Shown: positions 46,383-57,090, counted from the first letter of the stretch. The stretch: 64,000 bases of DNA from Denitromonas sp. (GCF_034676725.1 NZ_JAUCBR010000004.1:573501-637500), one strand, 5' to 3'. Program-made: numbers and translations. The notes: generated by a model not told the origin, from the sequence alone.

Positions 46383-46412
46383 AAAGACCCCGCCAAGGCG
46401 GGGTCTTTTTTT
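46383..46412 (+). terminator. Rho-independent terminator of the phasin gene
   Basis: GC-rich stem AAGACCCCGC with its complement around a short loop (46383-46408), followed by T7 (46406-46412). It lies about 20 bases after the phasin stop. Confidence 0.93.
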
Positions 46413-46597
46413 ATCTGTTCATACCGAAGCGTTCGACACGAATACGCGCCGGCCAGCGGCCAGTGGCGCCCGGCGCCGGTCAGTGCGCTGGCGCCATGAT
46501 CTCCCGACTGCGCTGGCGGTGATGCCGAGACCGGCCGTCGCGAACAAGCCCGTCGCCGCCGCTCAAGCACCGTTTGCGCCGCCGGGGCGGCGAGCGA

Positions 46598-47341
46598 TCA
46601 GGCCGTGCCCTGCACCCGGTCGTCGGGATAGTGCGAGGGGAACAGACGGCGCATCTCGCCTTCGATCCACGCCTCGGCACGCCGGTTGACCTCATCGGGC
46701 GTCAGGCCGGCCGGATCGATGACCGGGCCGATGCTGACCACGATCTCCCCCGGTTGCTTGATGAACGCATTGCGCCGCCAACACTCGCCCGCATTGTGCG
46801 CAATCGGCAGCACCGGCACCCCGGCCTTGATGCTCAGCCAGGCGCCGCCTGGCTTGTAGCGGCGCGTCTCGCCCGGCGCGACCCGCGTCCCTTCGGGAAA
46901 CACCACCACGTAAAAGCCTTCGCTCAGGCGCGCCTTGCCCTGCTCGGTGACCTGGCTGAGCGCATCCTTGCCGGCCGCGCGGTCGATGGCGATGTTGGGC
47001 ATCTTGCCCAGGCCCCAGCCAAAGAACGGCAGTCGCAGCAGTTCGCGTTTGAGCACAAAGCAGATCGGCGGCAGGATGCGCTGCAGCGCGATGGTCTCCC
47101 ACGCCGACTGGTGCTTGCACAACACCACGCACGGCTCGGCAGGGATGTTTTCCGCACCGATCACGCGATGACGAATCCCCAGCAGATGACGGATGAACCA
47201 CATGGCGATGGTGGTCCAGCCACCGATGAGCCGGTAGCGCATCTGCGGCGGCAGCGGCGTGCTGAGCATGCCAACCAATGCGAACACGGGCGTGATGAAC
47301 ACCAGCACCACGGCAAACAGGGTGGAACGAATCAGGGGCAT
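46598..47341 (-). CDS. plsC: 1-acyl-sn-glycerol-3-phosphate acyltransferase
   Basis: Acylates lysophosphatidic acid to phosphatidic acid in phospholipid synthesis. 247 residues with an N-terminal membrane helix (TLFAVVLVFITPVFALVG). The acyltransferase block I reads CKHQSAWET, a H-x4-E variant of the usual H-x4-D, and block III reads FPEGTR. The start ATG 47341 (MPLIRSTLF) is chosen because the long upstream open frame overlaps gmhB. It lies 7 bases after gmhB. The 236 bases downstream to the phasin stop contain only the phasin terminator. Confidence 0.92.
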   Translation of the reverse strand: MPLIRSTLFAVVLVFITPVFALVGMLSTPLPPQMRYRLIGGWTTIAMWFIRHLLGIRHRVIGAENIPAEPCVVLCKHQSAWETIALQRILPPICFVLKRELLRLPFFGWGLGKMPNIAIDRAAGKDALSQVTEQGKARLSEGFYVVVFPEGTRVAPGETRRYKPGGAWLSIKAGVPVLPIAHNAGECWRRNAFIKQPGEIVVSIGPVIDPAGLTPDEVNRRAEAWIEGEMRRLFPSHYPDDRVQGTA

Positions 47342-47348
47342 GGCCAGC

Positions 47349-47891
47349 TCAGTCCAGCAAGAGGGCGTCCGCGACGGCGGACAGGTCGGGGAAGATCTGG
47401 GTGTCGGGCGGCAGCGCCGGGTCGTCGCGGGTGCGTTCGCCCTTGCCGGTGAGCACCAGGTAGGTCTGGCAGCCCACCGCCAGGCCGGCCTGCAGGTCGC
47501 GCAGGCTGTCACCGACCACCGGCACGCCGGCCAGATCCACATTGAATCGGGCCTCGATCTGCCGGAACAGCCCGGCCTTGGGCTTGCGGCAGTCGCAGGT
47601 GGAATCGGCCGCATGCGGGCAGAAGAAGATGGCGTCGAGCCGCCCGCCGACCTGACTCAGCGCATCGACCATCTTGGCGTGGATGGCGTTGAGCGTGTCC
47701 ATGCCGAACAGGCCACGGCCCACCCCGGACTGGTTGGAGGCCAGCACCACCCGCCAGCCCGACTGGTTGAGCCGGGCGATGGCTTCGAGCGAGCCGGGAA
47801 TCGGGATCCACTCCTCGGGCGACTTGATGAACTGGTCGGAGTCCTGGTTGATGACCCCGTCCCGATCGAGAATGATCATTTTCATGCGCAC
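47349..47891 (-). CDS. gmhB: D-glycero-beta-D-manno-heptose 1,7-bisphosphate 7-phosphatase
   Basis: HAD-family phosphatase of LPS inner-core heptose synthesis. 180 residues. HAD motif I LDRDGVINQDS, motif II SNQSGVGRG, and the zinc-binding CPHAADSTCDCRKPKAG loop that separates GmhB from other HADs; motif IV VGDSLRDLQAG. It sits between glyS (22-base gap) and plsC (7-base gap), the order usual in betaproteobacteria. Confidence 0.94.
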   Translation of the reverse strand: MRMKMIILDRDGVINQDSDQFIKSPEEWIPIPGSLEAIARLNQSGWRVVLASNQSGVGRGLFGMDTLNAIHAKMVDALSQVGGRLDAIFFCPHAADSTCDCRKPKAGLFRQIEARFNVDLAGVPVVGDSLRDLQAGLAVGCQTYLVLTGKGERTRDDPALPPDTQIFPDLSAVADALLLD

Positions 47892-47913
47892 GCCTCCCGG
47901 TGGGTGCTCTGGC

Positions 47914-49997
47914 TCACACCGACAGGCGCGACAGGTCGGCCACGCGGTTCATGTGCCGGGCCAGCGCGGCCAGCAGGGCCAGGCGATTGGCGCGGATCAG
48001 CGGCTCGTCGGCCATCACCATGACGTCTTCGAAGAAGCGGTCCACCGCCGCCCGCAGGCCGGCGAGCACACGCAGGGCTTCGGCGTCGTCCTCATTGTCG
48101 AAGCAGGCGGTCACCTGCGGCGAGATCTGGTTGAGCTGTTCGAACAGCGCCTTCTCGGCCGGCTCCTGCAGCAGGGTCACATCCGGTTCGCCCGGTGCCA
48201 CATCGGTTTTCTTGAGGATGTTGACGATGCGCTTGTTGGCCGCGGCCAGCGCCTCGGCTTCGGGCAGGGCACGGAAGGCTGCCACCGCGGCCAGGCGTGC
48301 CGGCACGCGGTCGATGCGCATCGGGTTGAGCGCCAGCACCGCATCGATCTCCTCGGCGGCGTGGCCGGCTTCGCGCAGCAGATGGCGCAAGCGATCCTGC
48401 ATGAAGCCGAGCAGCGCCTCGGGCACCGGCTCGGAGAGCTGAGCGGCGGCAAAGCCATGGACGGCGTCGGCCACCAGCGCCGACAGGTCGAGCGGCAGCG
48501 GGGTTTCCATCAGGATGCGCAGCACGCCGAGCGCCGCGCGGCGCAGGCCGAAGGGGTCCTTGTCGCCCGTCGGCACCTGGCCGATGCCGAAGAAGCCGAC
48601 CAGCGCGTCGAGCTTGTCGGCCAGCGCCACGGCAGCCGCGACATTGCCCTGGGGTAGCGCGTCGCCGGCAAAGCGCGGCCGGTAGTGCGCCTCGATGGCA
48701 TCGGCCACCACCGAACCCTCGCCGTCGTTGAGCGCATAGTAGCGCCCCATGACGCCTTGCAGCTCGGGGAACTCGCCAACCATGTCGGTGACCAGGTCGG
48801 CCTTGGCCAGGCGCGCGGCGCGGCGGGCGGCAGCCTCGTCGGCGCCCAGGCGGGCGGCAATCTTGCCGGCCAGCGCCTCGAGGCGCTCGACCCGGTTCAG
48901 CACGCTGCCCAGCTTGTTGTGATAGACCACATTGGCAAGGCGCTCGATACGCGCGGCCAGCGGCTGCTTGCGGTCGGTCTCGAAGAAGAACTGGGCATCG
49001 GCCAGGCGCGGACGCACCACCCGCTGGTTGCCGGTGATGATGTTCGACGGATCCTGCGGATGCATGTTCGAGACGATCAGGAAGCGGTTGAGCAGCTTGC
49101 CCTGGGCGTCGAACAGCGGGAAGTACTTCTGGTTGGCGCGCATGGTGAGGATCAGGCATTCCTGCGGCACGGCCAGGAAGTCGGCCTCGAACTCGCCCAC
49201 ATACACCGTGGGGTGCTCGACCAGCGCGGCCACTTCGTCGAGCAGGTCGGCGTAGTCGTCCAGGCTGGCGTTCTGCGCCGCCGCCTCGGCGGTCAGCTGC
49301 GCGTCGATGTTGGCGCGGCGCTCGTCGAAGTTGGGGATCACCTTGCCTTCGGCCAGCAGCGTCGCCTCATAGGCGTCGGCATTGGCCACCGCCAGCTCGC
49401 CGCGGCTCATGAAGCGGTGGCCCATGGTCACGTTGCCGGCGTCGAGATCGAGCACCCGGCCCGGCACCACGCGGTCGCCGTGCATCAGGATGAGCTTGTG
49501 CACCGGGCGCACGAACTGCGCCTCGCCCGCGCCCCAGCGCATCACCTTGGGAATCGGCAGCGCCTTGACCGCCACGCCGACCACCTCGGCCAGCACCGCG
49601 TCGAGGCTCGCCCCCGGCACCAGGCTGGTATAGAACAGCGCCTCGGCCTTGCCGTCCATGCGCCGCTCAAACTTGGCAATTTCGGCCACGTCGATGCCCT
49701 TGGCTTCGAGCTTTTTCAGCAGCGGCGCCTTGGGTGTGCCGTCGGCCTCCAGCGCCACGGCGACGGGCATCAGCTTTTCGGTTACTTCGCGCGCGGCGGC
49801 GGTGTCACGCACGCCGGCGATGGTCACCGCCAGGCGGCGCGGCGACGCGAACGGCCGGCAGGCGGCGTTGGCATCGGCCAGCCCGCGGGCGACCAGTTCT
49901 TCCAGAATGCAGCGGGCGAAGGTGTCACCCAGGCGCGGCAGGGCCTTGGGCGGGAGTTCTTCGGTGAGTAGTTCGACGAGCAGGGTCGCGTTGGACA

Positions 49998-49998
<1 letters not shown>
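47914..49998 (-). CDS. glyS: Glycyl-tRNA synthetase beta subunit
   Basis: Beta subunit of the heterotetrameric class II glycyl-tRNA synthetase; it provides tRNA binding, including a DALR-type anticodon-binding C-terminal domain. 694 residues. It starts MSNATLLVELLTEELPPKAL and contains RFMSRGELAV, MRANQKYFPLFD and DKDPFGLRRAALGVLRI. A GTG one codon upstream (50001) is possible. The ATG at 49998 has AAGGAGG at 7 bases and is preferred. It overlaps the glyQ stop by one base. Confidence 0.96.
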
Positions 49999-50924
<926 letters not shown>

Positions 50925-51070
50925 GAGCTTGGCGGCCGGGCGAGGGCCGCGAGAGAAGCAAAACGCCGATTTTACTGGCTAAACGCCCGATGTCGAAGCG
51001 CGATTGTCGCTTTCGTCATGCCGAATGCCTTGGCGGCGCGTAAAACCCGGACGCCGCCACCCGCCAAACG

Positions 51071-52543
51071 CTATCGGCGCCAGCGCCGCCACACCGCTGG
51101 CAGCAGCGCCAGCACGGCCAGACCGAGCGCCAGCGCATCGCCCCAGCGCAGATACGGCGTCTGCCCGGTCATGCCCTGCACCGGGACGGTGAGCACATCG
51201 CGGGTGAACGGGGCAAGCACGCCGAGCACCGCCCCGTCGGGCCCGATGGCCGCGGTCATGCCGGTGTTGGTGGCGCGCAGCATCGGCCGGCCGGTCTCCA
51301 TGGCACGCACGCGGGCGATCTGCAGATGCTGCGGCTGCGCGAAGGAGTCGCCGTACCAGGCCAGGTTCGACAGGTTCACCAGAATGCTCGCCTCGCCCGC
51401 GCGGCGGCGAATCTCCTCGCCAAAGGTGTCTTCGTAGCAGATGTTCAGCGCCAGGCGCTGACCGGCCAGCTGCATCAGCGGCTGATCCGGCGCGCCGCTG
51501 GTCTGGTCCGACATCGGGATCTTGGCCAGCTCGTAGAACCAGTCGAAGCTCGGCGGCGAATACTCGCCGAAGGGCACCAGGTGCTGCTTGGCATAGCGCT
51601 GCGTGGCCGACTGCCCGACGCTCATCGCCGCGTTGTAGATATGTCCTTCGGCGTCACGCATGAACACGCCCACGATGGCGTCACCGCCATGCCGCGCCGC
51701 GCTGGCCGCCATCTGCGCCAGGTAGCCCTCGGGCAGACGGTCGGCCAGCATGGGCAGGGTCGATTCGGGCAGCACCACCAGCTGGGCCGGGTGCGTGCGC
51801 ACCAGCTCGAGGTTCAGGTCGAGCCAGTGTTGCAGGCGCTCGGGCTGCCACTTGAGATCCTGCTCGATGTTGGTCTGCACCAGCGCAGCGGTGATCGGTT
51901 CGCCGGCGGGCACGGTCCACACCACCGAACGCAGGCCCTGGCCGAGGCCGAGCACGATCAGGGCCGTCACGCCCCAGGGCGCCAGGCGCCCCGGCCCGCG
52001 CTGGATCATGATGCCCAGTCCGGCCGCCAGCATGGCCACCAGCGCGCTGACGCCATACACCCCGAGCACCGGGAAGAAGCCGGCGAGCGGGCTCGGCGGC
52101 GTCTGCGAATAGCCGGTGGCCAGCCACGGGAAGCCGGTCAGCACCCAGCCGCGCGCCCACTCGGTGAGCGCCCACAGCCCGCCGGCGAGCAGCGCGTCGC
52201 GCGCCGAGCGGCCACTGCGCCAGCGCACGAACAGCGCACCGGCCAGCGCCGGCCACAGCGCCAGGTAAGCGCAGAACAGGAAAATGCTGAACGCCGCCAG
52301 CACCGAGGGCATGCCGCCGAACTGGTGCAGCGCCACATACAACCACGACACCCCGCCCAGAAACGCGCCCAGCCCCCAGGCCAGGCCAATGGCGAAACCG
52401 TTGCCGGCATGGCGCTGGCGCGCCAGCAGGCCGAACAGGATGGCCAGGCTGAGCACGGTGGCCGGAAAGAGCTGAAACGGCGCAAAGCCGAGGACCGAGA
52501 CGATGCCGGCGAGCATCGCCCCCGCGGGCAGGCGAAGACGCAT
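51071..52543 (-). CDS. lnt: Apolipoprotein N-acyltransferase
   Basis: Final step of lipoprotein maturation at the inner membrane. 490 residues: about six membrane helices at the N terminus and a nitrilase domain. The nitrilase triad is visible as Glu in VVLPESTLP, Lys in YAKQHLVPFGEY and Cys in LNICYEDTFG. A C-terminal helix anchors the domain. It starts at ATG 52543, touching the corC stop. The miaB-phoH-ybeY-corC-lnt order is the classical one. Confidence 0.95.
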   Translation of the reverse strand: MRLRLPAGAMLAGIVSVLGFAPFQLFPATVLSLAILFGLLARQRHAGNGFAIGLAWGLGAFLGGVSWLYVALHQFGGMPSVLAAFSIFLFCAYLALWPALAGALFVRWRSGRSARDALLAGGLWALTEWARGWVLTGFPWLATGYSQTPPSPLAGFFPVLGVYGVSALVAMLAAGLGIMIQRGPGRLAPWGVTALIVLGLGQGLRSVVWTVPAGEPITAALVQTNIEQDLKWQPERLQHWLDLNLELVRTHPAQLVVLPESTLPMLADRLPEGYLAQMAASAARHGGDAIVGVFMRDAEGHIYNAAMSVGQSATQRYAKQHLVPFGEYSPPSFDWFYELAKIPMSDQTSGAPDQPLMQLAGQRLALNICYEDTFGEEIRRRAGEASILVNLSNLAWYGDSFAQPQHLQIARVRAMETGRPMLRATNTGMTAAIGPDGAVLGVLAPFTRDVLTVPVQGMTGQTPYLRWGDALALGLAVLALLPAVWRRWRR

Positions 52544-53385
52544 CAGGACTCCGCAGGAACGGGCTTGGGACCGAGCTCGACCAGCAGGGTGTGCACCCGG
52601 CGGCTGTCGGCGCGCAGGACCTGAATGCGCAGGCCGTCGAGGCTGATGACCTCGCCGCGCTTGGGCAGGCGGCCCAGATGGCGAATCACCAGACCGCCGA
52701 TGGTGTCGCAGTCTTCTTCGCTGAAATCCCGGTCGAAGGCTTCGTTGAAGTCCTCGATCTCGGTGGTGGCCTTGACCCGGTAGCGGCCCTGCTGATCGAG
52801 GCGGATGTTGTCTTCGACTTCATCGAAGTCGAACTCGTCCTCGATGTCGCCGACGATCTGCTCGAGCACATCCTCGATGGTCACCAGCCCGGCCACACCG
52901 CCGTATTCGTCCACCACGATGGCCATGTGGTTGCGGCTGACCCGGAACTCGCGCAGCAGCACGTTGAGGCGCTTGGACTCGGGCACGAACACCGCGGGGC
53001 GGAGCATGTCGCGCAGGTCGAACTCGCGCCCGGCAAAATAGCGCAGCAGATCCTTGGCCATGAGGATGCCGAGCACGTCGTCGCGGTTTTCGCCGACCAC
53101 CGGAAAGCGCGAGTGGGCGGTATCGATGACGGAGGCGGCAATGGTGTCCATCGGCGCGTCGAGATGGATGATGTCCATCTGCGCACGCGGCACCATCACT
53201 TCGCGCACCTGCATGTCGGAGACCTGCAGCGCGCCTTCGATGATCGACAGGGCATCGGCATCGAGCAGGTTGCGCTCGAAGGCGGAGTGAAGCAGGCCGA
53301 CGAGTTCGTCGCGGTCCTCCGGCTCGGGTGAGAGCAGGGCCGAAAGGCGGTCAAGCAAACTAGGTCGACTCGGGGGGTTATCCAT
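52543..53385 (-). CDS. corC: HlyC/CorC-family CBS-domain protein (YbeX)
   Basis: 280 residues: a short N-terminal segment, two CBS domains (VMVPRAQMDIIHLDAPM; VDEYGGVAGLVTIEDVLEQIVGDIEDE, about 60-190), and a CorC_HlyC C-terminal domain (GGLVIRHLGRLPKRGE). It has no membrane domain. Linked to Mg2+/Co2+ efflux and, through its phoH-ybeY neighbours, to ribosome homeostasis. It touches lnt downstream. Confidence 0.93.
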   Translation of the reverse strand: MDNPPSRPSLLDRLSALLSPEPEDRDELVGLLHSAFERNLLDADALSIIEGALQVSDMQVREVMVPRAQMDIIHLDAPMDTIAASVIDTAHSRFPVVGENRDDVLGILMAKDLLRYFAGREFDLRDMLRPAVFVPESKRLNVLLREFRVSRNHMAIVVDEYGGVAGLVTIEDVLEQIVGDIEDEFDFDEVEDNIRLDQQGRYRVKATTEIEDFNEAFDRDFSEEDCDTIGGLVIRHLGRLPKRGEVISLDGLRIQVLRADSRRVHTLLVELGPKPVPAES

Positions 53386-53430
53386 TCAGGGGGTCAGACT
53401 CACAACGGAAAAAACGGTTCGGTGATCGGT

Positions 53431-54147
53431 TTATTCGGCATACGGGTCGGGGACGCCCAGGCTGGCGAGTATCTCGCGCTCCATCGCCTCCATGGCCTCG
53501 GCCTCGACCGGATCTTCATGGTCCATGCCTTGCAGGTGGAGCATGCCATGCACCACCAGGTGCGCCAGATGGGCGGTCAGCGACTTGCCCTGGGCTTCGG
53601 CCTCGCGCACCACCACCGGCAGGCAGATCACCACGTCGCCCGTCAGCGCACCGTCCGTCTCATCGTAGACGAAGGTCAGCACATTGGTGGCGTAATCCTT
53701 GTCGCGGAAGTCGGCATTGAGCTTGCGCCCCTCGGCCTCGCCCACCCAGCGCAGGGTGACATTCGCGTCGCGCATGAGTGCCGCATTCGCCCACTGGCGC
53801 AGCAGCTTCTTCTTGGGCCGCAGGCGCTTGCGCTCCTCCGCTTCCGGCACGGCGTTCTGCACCGTGAGGGTCAGCGTCGGTTCGGGTTCGTCGTCGAGAT
53901 CGACCCCCTCCTCGAGCACCGCGACATCCAGCATGACGAGGTTACAGGCCGCCGGTTTCAGCGTGATGACGGGCACGCCTGCACCCGCCTCGGCCTGCAG
54001 CTCGATATCGCCTTCGTCGGCGAAGGGCAGCCCCAGGGTCAGCGTCCGGCCGTCGGGCCAGCGCACCTCGATCGCCTCGGCCTTGAGGACGCGGCTGCGT
54101 CCGCGGCTGTCGATGGCATGGAAGGTCGGCTGCTCATTCGTTGCCAT
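53431..54147 (-). CDS. ybeY: rRNA maturation endoribonuclease YbeY with N-terminal extension
   Basis: Zinc-dependent endoribonuclease for 16S rRNA 3' end maturation and 70S quality control. The YbeY domain covers about residues 90-238: LTLTVQNAVPE start, DYATNVLTFVYDE, and the metal motif HLVVHGMLHLQGMDHE (three His). It is 238 residues, whereas YbeY is usually about 150-160. The first 90 residues (RWPDGRTLTLGLPFADEGDIELQ and an acidic stretch) are extra and unassigned. The ATG at 54147 overlaps the phoH stop by 14 bases, which supports the long start. A shorter start would need a non-AUG codon, since the next internal Met codons do not fit the domain edge. Confidence 0.9.
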   Translation of the reverse strand: MATNEQPTFHAIDSRGRSRVLKAEAIEVRWPDGRTLTLGLPFADEGDIELQAEAGAGVPVITLKPAACNLVMLDVAVLEEGVDLDDEPEPTLTLTVQNAVPEAEERKRLRPKKKLLRQWANAALMRDANVTLRWVGEAEGRKLNADFRDKDYATNVLTFVYDETDGALTGDVVICLPVVVREAEAQGKSLTAHLAHLVVHGMLHLQGMDHEDPVEAEAMEAMEREILASLGVPDPYAE

Positions 54148-55126
54148 TGGTGCGCTCCTTGTCGTGCTCCCGCGCGGCCTTCTCGCGGCGTTTGTTCATC
54201 AGTTCGTAGGCTTCGACGATGCGCGCCACCAGCGGGTGGCGCACCACGTCTTCCTTGAGGAATTCAGTAAAGGCGATGCCACGCACATTGGCCAGGATGT
54301 CGCAGGCCTCGCGCAGGCCGCTGCGCGTGCCGCGCGGCAGGTCCACCTGGGTCAGGTCGCCGGTCACCACCGCCTTGGCGCCAATGCCGATGCGGGTGAG
54401 GAACATCTTCATCTGCTCGGGCGTGGTGTTCTGCGCCTCGTCGAGGATGATGAAGGCGCGGTTGAGCGTGCGTCCGCGCATGAAGGCCAGCGGCGCGATC
54501 TCGATGATGCCGCGCTCGAACAGCTTGCCCACCCGCTCGAAGCCGAGCAGATCGTTGAGCGCGTCGTACAGCGGTCGCAGGTAGGGGTCGACCTTCTGCG
54601 TCAGGTCGCCCGGCAAAAAGCCCAGCCGCTCCCCCGCCTCGACCGCCGGCCGGGTGAGGATGATGCGCTCGACATGCTCGCGCTCGAGCGCATCGACCGC
54701 GCTGGCCACGGCCAGGAAGGTCTTGCCCGTGCCGGCCGGCCCGATGCCGAAGGTGATGTCGTATTCCTGGATCTGCTTGAGGTACTGCACCTGTCGCGGC
54801 GTGCGCCCGTGCAGGTCGGGCTTGCGGGTGAGCAGCGTCGGCGCGTTGTCGTGCAGTTCGCCGGCATTGGCCAGTTCGATCAGCCCGAGCTGGATGTCAT
54901 CCACGCTCAGGTGCTCGTTGGACTGCGCGTAGAAATGCTTGAGCGCGTTCACCGCCCGCTGCGCCTTGGCCGGCTGGCCGAGCAGCGTGAAATGCTCGCC
55001 GCGCCGCGCAATGGCGATATCGTAGGCCGCCTCGATCTGGCGCAGGTTTTCGTCCAGGGTGCCGCACAGATTGACGAGCCGGGTGTTGTCCAGCGGCTCG
55101 AGGACCAGCTCCAGAGATTTTGCCAC
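54134..55126 (-). CDS. ybeZ: PhoH family ATPase (YbeZ)
   Basis: 330-residue PhoH-like nucleoside triphosphatase with an N-terminal KH-like/RNA-binding region and an ATPase core: Walker A GPAGTGKTFLAVA, Walker B FIILDEAQNTTPEQ, and the RGTRSGLREA segment. It interacts with YbeY in the classical ybeZYX module. It follows miaB with no gap and overlaps ybeY by 14 bases. Confidence 0.94.
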   Translation of the reverse strand: MAKSLELVLEPLDNTRLVNLCGTLDENLRQIEAAYDIAIARRGEHFTLLGQPAKAQRAVNALKHFYAQSNEHLSVDDIQLGLIELANAGELHDNAPTLLTRKPDLHGRTPRQVQYLKQIQEYDITFGIGPAGTGKTFLAVASAVDALEREHVERIILTRPAVEAGERLGFLPGDLTQKVDPYLRPLYDALNDLLGFERVGKLFERGIIEIAPLAFMRGRTLNRAFIILDEAQNTTPEQMKMFLTRIGIGAKAVVTGDLTQVDLPRGTRSGLREACDILANVRGIAFTEFLKEDVVRHPLVARIVEAYELMNKRREKAAREHDKERTNGNE

Positions 55127-56464
55127 TCAGTGTTCCCGCGTCACGATGTCGCCGCGCAGACTATGCGGCAATGCCGAGGAGATGGTGACATCGACGAACT
55201 GGCCGATCAAGCGCGGATTGCCCACGAAATTGACCACCCGGTTGTTGTCCGTGCGTGCCGCCAGCTCGTCGGCCGACTTCTTCGACGGCCCCTCGACCAG
55301 CACCCGCTGCACCGTGCCGACCATGGCCTGGCTGATCGCCTGCGCCTGCTCGTCGATGCGCTTTTGCAGCCGCGCCAGCCAGGCCAGCTTCTCGGTCTGC
55401 GGCACCGGGTCGTCCAGATCGGCGGCGGGCGTGCCGGGCCGCGCGCTATACACGAAGCTGAACGACGCATCGAAGCCGACCTCGTCGATCAGCCGCATGG
55501 TCTTTTCAAACTCCGCCTCGGTCTCGCCGGGGAAGCCGACGATGAAGTCCGACGACAGCGACAGATCGGGGCGCGCGGCGCGCAGCTTGCGCACCACGGA
55601 CTTGAACTCCAGCACCGAATAGCCACGCTTCATGGCCGCCAGGACGCGGTCGGAGCCCGACTGCACCGGCAGATGCAGATGCGACACCAGCTGCGGCAGC
55701 TTTTCGTACACCGCGAACATGCGCGGCGTCATCTCGCGCGGATGCGAGGTGGTGTAACGCAGGCGCTCGATACCCGGGATCTCGGCCACGCACTCGAGCA
55801 AAAAGGCGAAATCGCCCGTCTCGGTGCCGCCCTTGGTCAGCGTGCCGCGCCAGGCGTTCACGTTCTGGCCCAGCAGGGTCACTTCCTTCACCCCCTGCGC
55901 AGCCAGCGTCGCCACCTCGGTCAGCACATCGTCCAGCGGGCGCGACACCTCCTCGCCACGGGTATAGGGCACCACGCAGAAGGTGCAGTACTTCGAACAG
56001 CCTTCCATGATCGACACGAACGCGCTCGCCCCGTCCACCCGCGCCGGCGGCATGGCGTCGAATTTCTCGATCTCGGGGAAGGAGATATCCACCTGCGAAC
56101 GCCCCGAGCGCTTGCGCTCGGCAATCATCTGCGGCAGCCGGTGCAGCGTCTGCGGGCCGAACACCAGGTCGACATACGGCGCACGCTTGACGATCGCATC
56201 GCCCTCCTGGCTCGCCACGCAGCCGCCCACACCGATGATCAGCCCCGGCTTCTGCTCCTTGAGCAGGCGCACCCGGCCCAGGTCGTGAAACACCCGCTCC
56301 TGCGCCTTTTCGCGCACCGAACAGGTATTGAACAGGATCACATCGGCGTCTTCCGGGGTGTCGGTCTTGACCAGCCCCTCCTCGGCGCCGAGCACATCGA
56401 CCATCTTGTCCGAGTCATACTCGTTCATCTGGCACCCGAAGGTGCGGATGAAAACTTTCTTCAT
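55127..56464 (-). CDS. miaB: tRNA-2-methylthio-N6-isopentenyladenosine synthase
   Basis: Radical-SAM enzyme that adds the 2-methylthio group to i6A37 of tRNA. 445 residues: a UPF0004 domain (FIRTFGCQMNEYDSDKM) with three Cys for the auxiliary cluster, a radical SAM motif CSKYCTFCVVPYTRG, and a C-terminal TRAM domain (about 380-440). First gene of the miaB-phoH-ybeY-corC-lnt block. Confidence 0.96.
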   Translation of the reverse strand: MKKVFIRTFGCQMNEYDSDKMVDVLGAEEGLVKTDTPEDADVILFNTCSVREKAQERVFHDLGRVRLLKEQKPGLIIGVGGCVASQEGDAIVKRAPYVDLVFGPQTLHRLPQMIAERKRSGRSQVDISFPEIEKFDAMPPARVDGASAFVSIMEGCSKYCTFCVVPYTRGEEVSRPLDDVLTEVATLAAQGVKEVTLLGQNVNAWRGTLTKGGTETGDFAFLLECVAEIPGIERLRYTTSHPREMTPRMFAVYEKLPQLVSHLHLPVQSGSDRVLAAMKRGYSVLEFKSVVRKLRAARPDLSLSSDFIVGFPGETEAEFEKTMRLIDEVGFDASFSFVYSARPGTPAADLDDPVPQTEKLAWLARLQKRIDEQAQAISQAMVGTVQRVLVEGPSKKSADELAARTDNNRVVNFVGNPRLIGQFVDVTISSALPHSLRGDIVTREH

Positions 56465-56473
56465 GTTCGCCTC

Positions 56474-56803
56474 TTACTTCTTGCGTGCAGCCAGCGCGGC
56501 ACGCTCTTGCGGCGAAAGAATCCAGATCCGGTTCACCATGCCCTGGAAATCGGTCTTCACGCCCACCACATAACTGCCATACAGGTTGGAGGGCACAACG
56601 ATCATGTTCTCGGCCGTGCGCACCTGCGCCGCCGGCGACAGCATCACTTGCCGCTCACCGAGCATCACCGACGCGCCACCGCGCGCCACCATCGTGGTCA
56701 CCACCATGTCGTCCGGCAACTGGCGCAGGCTCTGCGCCAGCGCGGCCGAAGACAGCAGCACCGCCGCCAGCGCGGCAATCAGGGCAGTCAAACGAGGAAT
56801 CAA
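56474..56803 (-). CDS. Small exported protein of unknown function
   Basis: About 109 residues, not recognised. A signal peptide LTALIAALAAVLLSSAALA|Q is followed by a short domain (LPDDMVVTTMVARGGASVMLG; GSYVVGVKTDFQGMVNRIWILSP). No ATG fits. The likely start is TTG 56803 just before the signal peptide; a TTG at 56878 would add 25 residues of no visible homology and is less likely. It lies 9 bases upstream of miaB on the same strand and may be co-transcribed. No lipobox and no Cys. Confidence 0.65.
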   Translation of the reverse strand: MIPRLTALIAALAAVLLSSAALAQSLRQLPDDMVVTTMVARGGASVMLGERQVMLSPAAQVRTAENMIVVPSNLYGSYVVGVKTDFQGMVNRIWILSPQERAALAARKK

Positions 56804-56963
56804 ATCAGGACCCGAACCGTTTCGCCCACGGCGAAACCCTTTGTCAGCAAGGCGAAGATGGTCGCCGAAGCCCCCCAAAAAGTCAATGCAAGCACCTGAT
56901 TCGACACGCCAAATTCACCCCCGCCCGGCCCGCCCCGGCACCAACAAAAACGGCCGCAACCCC

Positions 56964-56992
56964 TTGACAACGCTCGAAAGCTCTCATAGGAT
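56964..56992 (+). promoter_or_regulatory. Sigma-70 promoter of the tRNA-Met gene
   Basis: Perfect TTGACA (56964-56969), 17-base spacer, TAGGAT (56987-56992). The expected start near 57000 is five bases before the mature tRNA. Confidence 0.82.
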
Positions 56993-57004
56993 GCCGGGCT
57001 CGGC

Positions 57005-57081
57005 GGTGATGTAGCTCAGACGGTTAGAGCGATGGATTCATAACCCATAGGTCGGCAGTTCGATTCTGCCCATCACCACCA
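57005..57081 (+). tRNA. tRNA-Met (CAT anticodon)
   Basis: 77 bases with encoded CCA. The acceptor stem GGTGATG pairs with CATCACC. D arm AGCTCAGACGGTTAGAGC, T loop TTCGATT, anticodon CAT at 57039-57041 in loop TTCATAA. The first base pair is G-C, so it is not an initiator. Elongator Met fits best; the lysidine-modified tRNA-Ile(CAT) cannot be excluded by the anticodon alone. The lowest anticodon-stem pair is an A-C mismatch. Confidence 0.93.
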
Positions 57082-57090
57082 CCGAATTCG

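Noticed and set aside
56804..56878. 25-residue N-terminal extension of the small exported protein
   Set aside because: It would put charged, non-homologous residues before a clear signal peptide; both possible starts are TTG.
53699..56899. 1066-codon plus-strand open frame, and other long frames antisense to real genes (for example 4-1818 plus and 26299-28419 minus)
   Set aside because: They lie opposite well-supported genes, have Arg/His/Gly-rich shadow composition typical of high-GC DNA, and show no family motifs.
57005..57081. Initiator tRNA-Met
   Set aside because: The first acceptor pair is G-C, while bacterial initiators have an unpaired C1-A72.
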